DNA of 64,000 bases from Xiphophorus maculatus (Eukaryota; Chordata; Actinopteri; Cyprinodontiformes; Poeciliidae). The notes beneath the pieces were generated by a model that was given only the letters and a program-made list of their open reading frames with translations, had not been told where the DNA came from and did no database searches. The number at the start of each line of letters is the position of its first letter. The stretch's first letter is position 1. Position numbers and translations under genes: made by a program. The stretch spans positions 21,562,351-21,626,350 of the forward strand of contig NC_036451.1 in assembly GCF_002775205.1 (NCBI RefSeq), written 5' to 3'. This document shows, in pieces, positions 34,101-64,000 of the stretch.

Positions 34101-36214
34101 ATGTATGCTCTGCGTCATGTGATTCCCTCTAGCTATATATGTTCTATTATGGAGAACAAACTCAACAGCAGAATGAACCATTCTCTGTACAGTCTAAAGC
34201 CCAAACACAGGTACTGGATGTTTGCAGATTCTATTACAACCTGCAAAAAAAAAGCAAAAAAAACACTGAACCTTACCAATGCATCTATCATTTAATTTGC
34301 CTTATTTCAGATCTTATCAATAAAATCCTTATAATTCCTGCAGCTAAGTTGTGAATTTAGCCTCTTTGTGCACCGCGCCTCCTGTTTCCCAGGTTGTTCA
34401 GTCAACATCCTACCGTCAACGACGATCTTCCCAACCGCATCCTGTCCGGGACAGTTCAAGTAAAACCCAACATCCGCAGATTTCATGGCTCCTCTGTCGA
34501 GTTTGATGATGGAAGCGTAGTGGACGATGTTGACCTTGTGGTGGGTTTAATTGTCTTTTTGTGCAAAAAAAAAGTGGCAGCGCTGGGTCAGAGACTGACA
34601 ACCTCTCTTTGTGTCTTGAAGGTGTTTGCAACAGGTTACAAGTTTTCCTTTCCTTTTCTGGCCTCTAATGTGGTTCCAGTGACTGATAACCAAACATCTC
34701 TGTACAAGTATGTGTTTCCACCTGACCTGGAACGCCCCACGCTGGCTATCATTGGATTGGTGCAACCATTGGGAGCCGTCATGCCTATCAGTGAAATGCA
34801 GGCTCGATGGGCTACAAGGGTCTTCAAAGGTAAAGGCAACATTAACCCCTCCTCCGTTGTCAAGTCTCGCTCCACCCAGTTAATGTCCAGTTCGGTTTCA
34901 GCCAAGTTGGATGTGTTTCCATTGGTGTCGTGTTCCTCACAGCGTGGGCGTGAATGTGGGACCCAAAAAATGGGGAGGAACGACACGAATCTGACGGAGG
35001 CTAAATGGGGAAGAACAGGTTACCATAGCCACGTCCAGAGGGGAAGGGGCGTGGCCTCACTGTAGACGTTCTTACTGAGGGAGGAAACCCCTTAGTAAGA
35101 AGGTTTTCTGCATCAGCGAGGTGCTTAGAAGCTGAAGTACAAACGCTGTAGGAAGTTGTACTTTCAATGACGAGACATGCCTGTTGTTAATTCTTGCTGC
35201 GAGAGCAAAACTTTCAGCAAATAACTGGAAGATTGAATGGAGCACGAGAAAGTTTCCTGATTTTCTTCCCTCCTGTCAGGAAACATGCTGGATTTTGGAA
35301 ATGTTGACAGACTTTTGGAAATCCTAAGTTAAATTAAAAACGTATGCTCTCTTTGGAATACATTTGGGGAGGTTTAAGTAATGCTTGCTGCTCTTCACTG
35401 CACTTACAGTGCTAAAGACAAGCAAACAAAAATAATTTAGTAACCGCTTATTGCAGGAGGGCAAGAAAAACGTATTAAAAATGCAGTTTTTATATCTTTT
35501 TATGCTATAGTTCTTAAAGAGAAATCATAAAAAACTGCAATCAGTTCAGAGTTGTCAGAAATGTGCAAAAGATGTGCTACCACTATATTTACTGTATATG
35601 TGTCTTTTCCAATGTCTTAATAAAATGTCTTTTTTTGTTGTTGTAGGCTGCATAAAGCTCCCCTCATTACCCAACATGCAAAGAGACATCCAGTGCAAGC
35701 AGGAAGCCATGGCTAAAAGGTAAAAGTTACTCAATGGTTTTTATTAACCTCTGTGTGCGTCATGTTGTTCGCATGCTGAACTCGAGCCTTTGCTATCAGG
35801 TACGTCAACAGTCAGAGACACACCATCCAGGTGGACTACCTCGACTACATGGATGAGATTGCAGACCTGGTGGGAGTCCGACCCAGAGTCTCCAGACTGC
35901 TGCTGACCGATCCCAAGCTGGGGCTGAACGTGCTGTTCGGCCCCTGCACCCCTTACCAGTATCGACTCAGGGGACCCGGAAAGTGGGCCGGCGCCCGCAA
36001 GGCCATCCTTACCCAGTGGGAGAGAGTCTGCCAGCCCTTGCAGACCAGGCCTTGCAAAGACCCCGAGCGACGGAGATCTCTGAAGCTGCCTCTGCTTCTG
36101 TCCGCGGCGGCGGTGGGATTGGCTGCCTACTACAACCGGAGCAGCCTCCCAGCGTTTCTGCAGGATCCTGCTGCCTTGCTGGACAGGGTGAAATCCTCCC
36201 TGCCCACACAATGA
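31113..36214 (+). CDS. fmo5: Flavin-containing monooxygenase, gene B
   Basis: Microsomal FAD/NADPH monooxygenase. Coding exons: 31113-31244, 31915-32103, 32195-32360, 33448-33590, 34014-34210, 34393-34540, 34622-34829, 35647-35719, 35800-36214 (TGA 36212-36214). They splice in frame to 556 residues, close to the usual 530-560. FAD site GAGSSG at residues 9-14, FMO signature [11 protein letters not shown] at 167-177, NADPH site GIGNSGGD at 192-199, FATGY at 327-331, and a hydrophobic C-terminal segment ([12 protein letters not shown]) that fits ER membrane anchoring. The start at 31113 is the only ATG that opens with the FAD motif. The 81-bp intron at 34541-34621 is unusual (see findings). AATAAA at 36614-36619 probably ends the transcript. 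Fish FMOs at this locus are usually named fmo5; the member number is uncertain, the family is not. Confidence 0.94.
32515..32745 (+). mobile_element. Tc1-like remnant in FMO gene B intron
   Basis: ggtgtgcatttgtattcacc, tgcaaccagttgccttcaca and ttaggttttaaaacacaatc match the 5' part of the common fish Tc1-like element. Heavily mutated, no frame. Confidence 0.6.
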
Positions 36215-36613
36215 CGCTAATGTCCATCCATTCATCAATTACCTCGACCTGCTTGTCCTTGCCGGGTTGCGGCGTGAAGCTAATGTCATGACTGATTACA
36301 TTTGCCTTTAATTACAGTTTTAATTCATAAACTTTTTTGCATACTGTTTTACTACTGATCTTTTTAAATGGCTAAAACTAAAACTTTACAATAGCTTATT
36401 CTCTATTTGACCAAATTGAACCTTTCTGTATACAGTTATTTTCCTGTAGTCCTTGGTTTATATAATTTTATGAATCTGTTGCAACACCTACACGCTCTGT
36501 TCTCAAGTTAAGTTTTGAAATGCCTCCATGCATCCATCTAAGACCAAATACGGTTAGTATTTTTAATTCTTACACTCTGAAACCCTCTTTTGAAATCATG
36601 TATGCAGCGCATC

Positions 36614-36619
36614 TAATAA
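36614..36619 (+). terminator. Polyadenylation signal of FMO gene B
   Basis: AATAAA 400 bp past the stop codon, followed by tgttgtgtaaaagttttttc, a GT- and T-rich stretch as expected downstream. Confidence 0.55.
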
Positions 36620-36654
36620 ATGTTGTGTAAAAGTTTTTTCTTTCTTTCTTTGTT

Positions 36655-37150
36655 CAAGTTTACAGACAGAAACCAAACAGAAACCTTTAGTCACATTACA
36701 GCCACAAACTTTAGTATGCGTTTTATTTTTATGTGACGGACAAACACAAAATAGTGAATAGTTGTGAAATGAAGGGCAATTGTGAGGCATGCATTCACAA
36801 TTCAGATACTCAGATACAATTCAGAGCTAAATGCAGGACAATTTATAAAACCGAAACGCTTCTAGATTGTGCAAAAGACTTGAGAGTAGGGGTTAGGTTT
36901 GCCTTCCAGTCTGACAAGAACACTGAACATAGAGCTTGATCTACAACACAGTGCTTTAGGTCAAAGTATTTCCATGTTTCACATGCTACAGTGACCCGAG
37001 GAAAGTGCAGACCTTAAACTGATTAATCTGTTTTAGGACATAAATAGACTAAATTGCCATCTTTAAATGTCCCAAATGGATAGCAACAGCACAAAAACAC
37101 TTGCAGCTGCAACGGCAGCAAAAATGATTTCTGTAAGGGACTGACTCAGA
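36655..37150. mobile_element. Degraded Tc1-like element
   Basis: Holds the terminal region (cattacagccacaaacttta), then an internal deletion, then transposase remnants (gacttgagagtaggggttag, cacttgcagctgcaacggca). No intact frame. Confidence 0.6.
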
Positions 37151-38990
37151 ATGTACGATAAAGCACCTATATGACAACATACAGGAGAAGTAAAGAAAAA
37201 TCCCTAAAAGTACACATGCACACCACACTTTTCAGATTTTTGTTTGTAAAAAAATGTTGAAAAGCAAGTATCATTTTCCTTCGACTTCTGAAATATAGCT
37301 CATTTTGTGTTTGTCTGACACAGAAAATCCTAATTTAATAAACTAAACACACAAAAATGCATTTCTATGTATCTAGCGACAGACTGATGTCGAACTGAGC
37401 TGAAAACGTTTAATAATCTCTGTATTTAAAGCCAAAGGACTTTGTTCTCTCTGCTTCACAAACCTTTCCATGTAACTTTCTGGCAACTTTTCTCAAACCC
37501 TTTAATAAGTTACATTTCAGGAAAAGAAGATAAGAAGTGTTTTTAGGTAAAGTCTTTACCTAAATCACTTTTGATAAGTTTGCGATGGGATAAAATACGC
37601 TCAGGCTTTTTTTTATTTATTAGAAAAGCCACTTCATCGTCAGTGAAATAAACCAATCACTTTCTGAATGAGATGAGGGGCTGGAGTAACTTGGCAACTG
37701 TTTGTTTATTTCCAGCAGGCTTTTGATAAGGAGAGCCCAAAGTAGGTCAACACCGAGCTTTTAATGATCATTGTTGACGTACTTTGGTCTCTCACAGTGA
37801 CACAAAGACACAAATTTGTACAATGTAATGCTGATATGGTACTACAATTATTATCAAAGGGACAAAAAAAAAATCAGCTTTTAAAACACTGATAAGCTTC
37901 GGTTTGAGCAATAGGTTATCCATGAACACCGTTGACACTGTGCTAAACAAACTGTTTTGCATTCACACAGAGACACTTTTCCTTTGTCCGCTCTCTCAAA
38001 GTGTTGCACACCAATATCTTAAAGAGGCAGAAATATTTTTATATTTTAAAAAAATGCTTTGATTTTTCATTCAGTGAAGTTTTTGTCGCAGATATTCCGG
38101 AAAGTGACACTTGATTCTACAAAATATATAATGGAGTTGGAAAAAGCAGACAGAAAAGGCTCTTTGATACGCTGAAACTGAAGGGACCTTTGATCGGGCC
38201 TCTGGCTCTGTCGGCTGCAGCTGGGTTATGGACGGTCAACAAACATCCTTTCGGCTCTATCAAAGGCTCTACTGAACACACATTAACAGAAACATACAAT
38301 ATAAAAAAATCCTGACTTGGCAGACTTGTAGTTACTTGCTTTTCAGTATTTAGATTCCGCAACAGCAAAAGATTTAAAGAAAAACTAATATTTAAACTTT
38401 GAATTTGACACCTCTGTTGAATTCATATATGAAAGGATAATAGAAACATATCTGCCTTGTGTGACAGTCTATTTCCACGGTGGACATCGGGTTTAGACAT
38501 CGTTCATTTGCTTATGGCGCCATCTAACGGTGAGTGCAGATTGCAGCCTGAGTTCGGGGTGGAAAGGTCAGGGCTTGTTGTGGTTCACCGCATCACACTG
38601 TCGGCATGTGACAGGAAGTTCCCGCTGGGAACCGAATCAGATGTGGAACAACTGCAATGCAGGATCAGCTAAAAAAGAGCAAACGTTGTATTTTGTTGCT
38701 TTTCCTCAGGTATAAGTGGTCATGGAAATGGAGACGATGCACGTTGCAGTGGTTATCCCTCCGCTAAATTCCCTGGTACAGATGATGTGTTGATTGCTAG
38801 TCTTCTTGAAACAGTCAGAAGGATTATTTTTACTGAATGGTCCTCCATTTTTGAGAAATGTAGTAGCCTCCCAGTGTTCGTCGTTCTTTAGGTCTTGGGG
38901 TAAATATTCTGGCATAATTCAGGTTGTGTTTTCAGACCTGTCATTTTTGCAAACTGGGTAAGAGTTCAACTGCTTTTCTGGAACAGAGAT
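37151..38990. other. Intergenic DNA between FMO gene B and prrc2c, part 1
   Basis: No gene or clear repeat is recognised. Small ORFs (for example 38117-38368) lack family features. Confidence 0.4.
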
Positions 38991-38997
38991 ATCTTTT

Positions 38998-39031
38998 TTC
39001 TTCTTCTTCTTCTTCTTCTTCTTCTTCTTCT
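38998..39031. repeat. (TTC)n microsatellite
   Basis: About 11 TTC units followed by a T-run. Confidence 0.95.
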
Positions 39032-39444
39032 TTTTTTAATAATTAGCAAATATATTCCTGAAATCATTAGGCCTTATCCCAAAATACAGAAATCATTTTT
39101 GAATGCAAACGTATTTCTGCTACTTGCATTAAACTACTGCAAGTAGTTTCCAGTCATTGCTCTGTTAGAACACCCAAAATACCAACCATCTGATCCAAAC
39201 ACAAATGAAAGACGGTTTGTTAGAATGAGCAAGAAAAACAAAGAAACCATCAAGACTTGATTTCTTCTAATATGGGCAGATGAGACAAGGATTGAGCTAT
39301 ATTCAACAAGCTTGTCTTTCACTTATTCTGATATTTTGAAAGTAGAAATTATTTTCGGTAATCTATCCTAAAACAGAGAAGATGTCGTCTGATTTATTGG
39401 CAGACTGGGAAATATGTCTTTTTTAGACAATGTATTTAAATATT

Positions 39445-39720
39445 TGATTGATATTTGATTTGATTGTAGGTCAAGGTCAAAGGTTTTAGAATGGTCCAGT
39501 CAAAGTTCAGACTTGAATCAATTTGAGAATCCTTTGATAATTCACAGACTATCCCCATCTAGTTTGAGGTATTTTGTAAGGAAGAACGAACTAAAAAGAA
39601 ATAAGGACAGATGTGCAAATCTGGAGAATGACTCAAAAAAAAAAAAAAAAAGCTAGCAGCTGCAATAACAGCAAAATGTTTTGTTGTTCTTTTTTGAAAA
39701 TGCACACCTGAACCTTCACA
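39445..39720 (+). mobile_element. Tc1-like remnant (3' transposase part)
   Basis: ttagaatggtccagtcaaag and agcagctgcaataacagcaa match the end of the common Tc1-like transposase region. A long A-run interrupts it. No frame remains. Confidence 0.6.
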
Positions 39721-39746
39721 AAACGCTTTTAAGATTCTGATTTGGA

Positions 39747-39824
<78 letters not shown>
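39747..39824. repeat. (AAT)n microsatellite
   Basis: About 26 perfect AAT units. Confidence 0.97.
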
Positions 39825-41690
39825 CGAAAACAATTTATGGAATTTATTCGCCATCAAAATGATGAACTGGTTTGTATTGGTCCACCACATGAAGTGTCAT
39901 TAAATTACAAAATGTGAAAATGTTGCATGTGGTGCAGCGAATAAATTCCTTAATTCCCGTCGAATAATCTGAGATCTGCTCTTTGCCTCACAAAGCAAAG
40001 TTTATGATTTAATTTAAATAATGTGAATCACAGAGATTTTAATGACTCGACGCTTGGAGCGACATCCAGATCGGAGACACTTCGTTGGATCAAGTCGGCA
40101 ATAGAGACACGGACAGACAGACGGACAGAAAGAATCAACACTGATTCAGTAAATCTGTGAAGTTCAAACATTGCGCCGCGCGTGATTCGCCGGTACGCCC
40201 CGGAAACAGATTTCGTCCACGCGTGACTCCTGAGAGTTTGGGTTGCCAGGTTTAGATATTCGAGTATTCAAAAAAGTTATCCACATGTTGTCTTGACTTT
40301 TTGATGTCCTGGGCTGGACTTTACTTCGTTTTATTGCGTGTAGCAATGCAATACTCGTAAGAACATGAGGTAGAACTGCAGAGAGATTGTGGGGAATTCG
40401 TATAAACTAAATAATAAACTATGTAAATTACAGAGATTTAAATGACAAGCTAGAGAAAAAGTTACCTCCCGTTCTGCAGCAGCCTTTCTTATGAAAAGAT
40501 TTTTACAAATTGGAAAATAACTGAAAAGAGGCCAGGGTGTGGACCTGATCGCAAAATATTATTTATTAAAGTACCCATTGTCTTAAAGGGGTAGCAAAAA
40601 TAACATGAAAATCATCAATGATATCAAATCTGAAGGTTCTGCTCAGATTTTATCATCTTCAGCCAAATGAAAAACTAAAGTTAATGAGGCCTCCAACTCA
40701 TTTGTCTGTTCTATTCAATTATGTAAAACCAGTATTTTCAAATCCTTGGCAAAAGACGTTTTGCATCAAAATTAATCTTAATGAACTTGCAAATTGTTCA
40801 GCTATCGTTTGACACACTGATTGTTTTTTGAATAGCCAAAAAACAACAACATTTTCAAAAATCAGACTGGAAATTTTTATAAATATTTGCCTCTTCCAGA
40901 GTTAAGCAAGTAAAAGTCTGACAATTTTTTCTCATGTTCTAATGTCAAATAGAAAATAGCCAACAAGGTCTATGTTGAAGAAACAAAAACAACTGAAAAC
41001 AATGTGTGTCCCAGTCTACCATTTTAACCTTACAGTAATTATTATTATGCTTCATTAGTTGCTACATTGGTTCATTAGGTTATAAAGAGTTTATACTTGC
41101 TGTTTTTAAATCAACTCAGTTTTAGTTTTTATATGTTTAAATTTATTACCTTTAATACATTTTTTGTATACATTTTAATGAACCTCAGCACACATCTCTG
41201 AGCATCAGCAACCGTACACTTGAAGAAGTTGAGAACATTACATTCCTTCAAACACAGAGCTCTGTTTACCTCTTAGTAGGCATTTTCATAAAGTTCCAGA
41301 AGGGTTTTTTTTCTAGGTGTTCTAGGTATTGAATCAAAAATCATAATGGGATTTATCATGCCTTTGGCACAATGTCTTGGAATAGGAGAGGAAGCCGCTA
41401 TATTGTATTGGTTTTGTAGGTCTGTACCAAAACCAATACAATATATTATAAACGTATTAAAAAAAATAAATATTACTATTATTACTAATAAACTATTTTT
41501 GCTTCACAATGAAGTGACAATAAATGAACATGTTTGAATATGACCTTATTTTATTTGAATGAACGCTTCCCAGCGGAAGCTTACTCGATAAAACAGCAAA
41601 CGCAGCTGGCTAGACATGTTTGATCTCCTATGCAGACTGTTGAAGCTCTGAAGGGGGATAGCAGACGATAAATCTGGCAACCAGCGTCTG
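39825..41690. other. Intergenic DNA before prrc2c promoter
   Basis: AT-rich, without recognised genes. It contains the perfect hairpin at 41400-41444. Confidence 0.4.
41400..41444. repeat. Perfect 17-bp hairpin
   Basis: atattgtattggttttg (41400-41416) is the exact reverse complement of 41428-41444, with an 11-base loop. It is 250 bp upstream of the CpG-rich prrc2c promoter region. Role unknown. Confidence 0.85.
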
Positions 41691-42071
41691 CCATCTTTGA
41701 TTTTTTGGGGACAGGCCGCGGCGCGAGCGGGGCCTCACTCAACCAGAAAAACGGTCTGGCACGAGATAACGGAGCCACGGGACAACCGGGAATACCGCGC
41801 GCCGGCTCCCGCATCAAAGGCCGAGCACACGAGGACAGACGGGGGGCTAGAAGCGTCGGAGGACGCAGAGAGCAACCAGCCGCCCCCCCCTCATTTTTGC
41901 ATGTGGACAGCGGCTTGTTGGCAGCTAGCGACCAGAGCTAAACAGAGCTAGCCAGCTTTTGTAATCCGCCGGCCAGACAGACAGTCGTTCACCTCCGACC
42001 AGGCCGAAACCGGACTTTGAGTGGTGGACGCGAAACATTGCAGAGGACAAGGGACACAGCGACGGTGGCAG
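41690..42071 (+). promoter_or_regulatory. prrc2c: CpG-rich promoter and non-coding exon 1 of prrc2c
   Basis: A sharp rise in G+C and CpG (ggacaggccgcggcgcgagc) after AT-rich DNA marks a CpG-island promoter. A good splice donor, cag followed by gtgggt, ends a likely non-coding first exon at 42071. It joins the acceptor at 45481. CpG density continues to about 42350. The start site itself cannot be fixed, and ORFs in this stretch are by-products of high G+C. Confidence 0.6.
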
Positions 42072-45000
42072 GTGGGTCTGCGTTTAACGCTGGAGTGTGT
42101 GGCTTCCCTGCTCTCTCTCTCGCTCACACACACACACCGCACAGCGCTAGCTGGTTAGCATACGGACGGGCTGTGAGTGGATGTGATGGCGACCAGTGAG
42201 GAAACGAAACTACGCTGAAAGATGCGAGCTTGTGGCCTGCTCTGTTGCAGCACCACGTTCAGAACCACACATGTCGGGCCGAGCTGCCGAGGACACTACA
42301 GCACTTTTAAGTGCGGCTTTTGTGGACTTAGGAGGTGGCATTTGCTTCGTTTCTGGTGTATTTCTGGGCGAAGAAGGCCTGTACCCCCCTGCCGGTATGA
42401 GCCACCCGCCCTGTCCGTTGTTTGATTCATGGGAAAGGATGTTGACCCATCAGCGGCAGTGGGTCTGAAAACTTAAAGAAAGCTGCTAAATGTGCTTTGT
42501 TCAAGCAGCGAAACCTGTGGTTCTTATTGGGTTAGATACGCGTTTAATTGTGAGTAACGTATGAATTAAGTCAAAATGGCTTTTCTTGTGAAACTAGTAG
42601 ACGATCTTATGGGTTTTGTTCATTCAAAACCTCACTAATTGATGAGCAGGAAGCTGTTCAGATATCGATTGAAGCTTTGCTTATCGATTGACTGGTCCGA
42701 CATATGACAGGGCTCATGGAAAAATATGGAAGTAGTTTCCAGGTCTGGATCAGCATGGGGAAAATGGGTTAGGGATTTTTTAAGTCTCACCTTTTCCTAA
42801 AGTTGCATTCATCCGTCTGAATACTTATCAGGCTTTCAGCTCATCTGTGCTGACATCCAGCCATCAATCTGTCCCATCCATTCCTCCATCAGTGCAGCGA
42901 TCCACCCATCAATCCACGCATCTGTCCATGCATCCATCTTTAAACCTGTTGGCTATTCACTTTTCCATCCTTCTCAAATTTTCTGTCCTCTATCATCTAT
43001 TCCGTCTGTCCATTCATCCTTCCTTTCTGGTCCAATCTTTGGTTTGTCCAGCCATCCATTTATCTTTTATGGTATCCTTTCATTCGTCATCATCTTTCAT
43101 TCTTGAGTCCTTTTCACTCGGATGTTTGCAGGTGCCAGATTTAAAGTTTGACCATTGTTGCAGTAACTTCACAAAACTAAAAATAAAAGGGTTGCAAACC
43201 AGAAAGGTATGGAGTCTTCTGAAAAATTTATAGGAAACAAGGATGCCTTGTTGAACAAGAGTGATTTATTTTTTAATAAATACATTTTCAGGAGTCGTAC
43301 TTGGGGTTTCTTCTGACAAGAATCAGACATGGGTGAAGTCTCACTTTATGTTCCACTTTCCACACTTTAGATAAGTTAATTAACACTTGTATTTACCACA
43401 ATATTTGCACTTGTAAACTTAAAGATATCCACTTCCCTTTAAGACTGACGAAACTATAGTTTCTTTGACTGAACAACCTGATTTGAACCACAGTAATTTG
43501 ACATTATCTCCATTGCAAATCCCTCTTGATGACTGTATGGACTGGAAAATCAGGATGATGGCAAAGATGCTTAAGCCTTCTTCTTGTATTTAATTGAAAA
43601 GGAGACTGGATCCTTGCTGTATCTGGTCATCGGAGCATTTTCTTTACACAAGATTCCAATTAGCAGTATAGGAAGCCATTATCCTCAGAATGTTTGGTTG
43701 TTCTGCATCAGCGAAGGAGTAATTGTTTTAAAAAGCATGTGGCTTAACGATTGCCTGATTTGTACAGGTCTTTCATTTTAATCTCGAGCCTCATAGCCGT
43801 TCCTGAAATTTGCCGAGTTGGATGGAGTTTGTCTGTCTGTACGATAGAAAATGCCCGTGATTAAGATGTTGCTCGATGACATCTGGCAACCAGGGTTGCA
43901 GCTAAAAAGCTAAGTCCGGCCGTCCTAATGCACTTGGAGACGGATCTGCGGACTTTAATGGTCCGTCTTTGTCCCGGTCTTCCTGTGCTGACCTTTCATT
44001 AGGGAGGAAATTAGTGAATTCCTCAAGGGATTTACCCTGATTCATGCCTTTCGACGGTGTTGCTTTCTGAATGTTTGATCCTACCACCTTCGTGCAGCTC
44101 TGTCATTAGCAGTAGTTCATACGTCTGCGTCTGCCCTTTTATTTTGTCTCTGAGATGAGTGATTTGTCTCACTGTAAATTTCACATCAAACTGCTCACTT
44201 TTCTGTCTTGCTTTTAGAGCATTTAGGTTAATTGGGATTGAGAATTTTGACTCATCTTGTCGTTTATAGTATTTTAAAAAGTGTTGGTTTTTTTGGCACT
44301 TTTCCAACTTTAGTTTAGCTTTTCTTTTCTATTTTTGCATCGCATACCTCCGTTGATTGAAATATTAGCAATGGTTTTGCTGGAAAGATCACAAAAAGAT
44401 CAGTTGCATTTACTGCAAATTCAGTTTTATACTTTTGACATTTTACTGACTGGTAACATCTGTTTGCTTTCCTCTTGCTTTCCTCTCGCTCGCTGATTCC
44501 GATTACAGCCAAATTCCTTAAAAAGAAACTCCTCTACAGACATTTCTGTTCCCGTTGTTAAAGAGAGAGGTGTGAATATAGTGGTGCTCTGATAAAAGCT
44601 CTGTTTGTTTTCTGTTTAACGAGATATCTGCAAAAATATCAGTCGCCTAATTTTAAAAAGGTGTTTTATAACATGATATAAAAGATGTAAACAGGGTTTT
44701 TTCTGACCTTTTTTTTTCCCGTAGTTCCTCGTAAGAAAAGACGAGGACAAGTCAAAGCAGGAAGTCGCCTCGGCTGTAGCTAGGCGTGTGTCAGTGTGGC
44801 GGTATAACCTTGAGTAAAATTACCTTGGTTTTAAGTCGCATCATTCCCAGCAAAAAAGACATAAAATTTTACTGTAAAACGGAAACGCAGCAATTGTTCG
44901 TAGTGCTGCTAAAACAATATACAGTTGGTCTAGTTCTAATTTTGCTGGACCATTTGATACCAAGACTTCATCTGAATGTCGGCTCCCTGGTCGTAGCTAA

Positions 45001-45481
45001 ATAGGTCTTTATAAATATGGTTACTTTGTGAGCCTTTGTTTTTAGGGACATGTACCTTCTGCCTATTTAAGGGGTGAGTTCAAACATTTAGCCCCGACTG
45101 ATCAGAGCTGTCAGGTCTTTTCAGCATAACGCACACTTCAACTACAATGGTCACAAGCTCTGTTACGCCAATCCACTGTTAATAATAAATGACCTCTGTG
45201 TTGCTTGAGAAAGACACTGCAGTCCCAAATGTGCTGTGTCTCTTGTCTTTGACGATCCACATTTTAATTCACATTCTGGACTATGAGCCTCGCAACATTC
45301 CCTTCAAATATTGTATTATTGTTTCCTTCCTGCCGTGTTGACATAAAACTGCAACTATGGGTGAAATTCACCTTCCCTCATAATGTCTGTGTTTAAAATC
45401 AGCAACAAAGCTCAATATTATAAAAAAAACCCCAACAATCTTCTGCTCTATTTGAGATGTTTTTTCTTCTTCTTCATGCAG
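42072..45481. other. prrc2c intron 1
   Basis: 3.4-kb intron. 42850-43100 is a degraded CCAT/ATCC tetranucleotide stretch. No other gene is supported; short opposite-strand frames near 44000-44500 lack features. Confidence 0.5.
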
Positions 45482-45520
45482 GAGGCTGGTTCTGGGGGCG
45501 AGGCCAAAGGACCAGACTCA

Positions 45521-63359
<17,839 letters not shown>

Positions 63360-64000
63360 GTGGGACTTTATCGCTTCCCAGTTACAGTGCTGAAACGATT
63401 AAGTGTTGCTGAATCAATTGTTAAAATAATCAACTAATTTATTAACCGATTAACTGGAGTACACAGACAAAACTGGCCAACAAATGTATACATTTTCCAT
63501 TTAAAATAGAAATCTACTTTGTCTGTAAATATGTTCTACTCAGAACTCGAGGGGCATAGACGTAGCTTCACCTGGTTCCAGTTCTGTCTCATGTTAAGCC
63601 CCTTGTGAAATAGAATTTATTAATTGGTTAATCAAAAAGTAACCAATTTTTTTCTCAAGTGGTGAAACAAACATTAGATTATATTGGTAAATCTAGCAGA
63701 AAGAGCCGAGCTTTTCACATGTTGGAATTATTGTTTTAGCTGCAGATGCATCCTTTGCTACAGATGATTACGCTTACACTGTAGCATTGCATTTCAGACA
63801 CTAAAATATTTCTTTTCTTATTTAAAAAATGAATTGAATTATTTAATTGTATTTCTAATATTGTATAAAGAGGCTCAAGTGGTTAAACAAAAAATCTGCA
63901 GAATGTCTTCTGCCCACCCTCTTTTTTTTAAATCCAGAATAATTGATAGACTAAAATAACCGATGTAAACATGTTGAATGTTTCGCCTTGCTTTCGTAGC
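63360..64000. other. prrc2c intron at window end
   Basis: Intron sequence following the donor gtggga; the next exon is outside the window. AT-rich, no repeat recognised with confidence. Confidence 0.6.

Noticed and set aside
34394-35065. 223-codon continuous FMO frame
   Set aside because: It reads through the 81-bp intron and past the donor at 34830. Splicing restores FMO homology and the exact 356-bp exon sum.
41697-42468. Several 60-90-codon frames near the prrc2c promoter
   Set aside because: Due to high G+C in the CpG-rich first exon; they overlap in different frames and precede the well-supported PRRC2C start.

Overview
This is a piece of a teleost (ray-finned fish) nuclear genome. It shows short split exons with GT-AG introns, dense Tc1/mariner, hAT-like and MITE repeats, and two gene families in a known vertebrate order: flavin-containing monooxygenase (FMO) genes followed by PRRC2C, all on the + strand. 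A percomorph, possibly cyprinodontiform, fish is my guess; the sequence does not settle it.

Layout. Positions 1-6428 hold the first copy of a repeated block; its left edge lies outside the window. The second copy is 21768-28314, in direct orientation, almost identical (about a dozen substitutions seen outside a variable minisatellite). Each copy carries the same broken Tc1-like transposon nested in a hAT-like repeat, a 55-bp minisatellite (16 versus 18 units), and on the minus strand an open, unrecognised 198-residue coiled-coil ORF with a promoter-like cluster of CRE-type sites. Between the copies lies FMO gene A (9336-13146, nine exons; its first coding exon is not visible) and then about 8 kb of repeats with an orphan FMO-like N-terminal exon remnant near 18.7 kb. 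After copy 2 comes FMO gene B (31113-36214, complete, 556 codons). About 5 kb of old Tc1 remnants and microsatellites separate it from prrc2c, whose CpG-rich first exon is near 41.7-42.07 kb, whose start codon is at 45537, and which runs off the right end after 25 coding exons (2,330 codons in the window).

How the genes work. FMOs are microsomal FAD/NADPH enzymes that oxygenate soft nucleophiles in xenobiotics and metabolites. PRRC2C is a large disordered RNA- and ribosome-associated protein that favours leaky scanning. The two have no known functional link; their adjacency is inherited synteny.

Most notable points: (i) the near-identical block with the conserved coiled-coil ORF; (ii) the two FMO paralogues interrupt the same 356-bp exon equivalent by introns at two different places; (iii) the prrc2c start codon is overlapped by a 26-codon uORF, suggestive for a protein that controls leaky scanning; (iv) several clean nested transposon insertions with intact target-site duplications. 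Exon limits were set by eye from reading frame, splice sites and recalled family sequence; no alignment was run.
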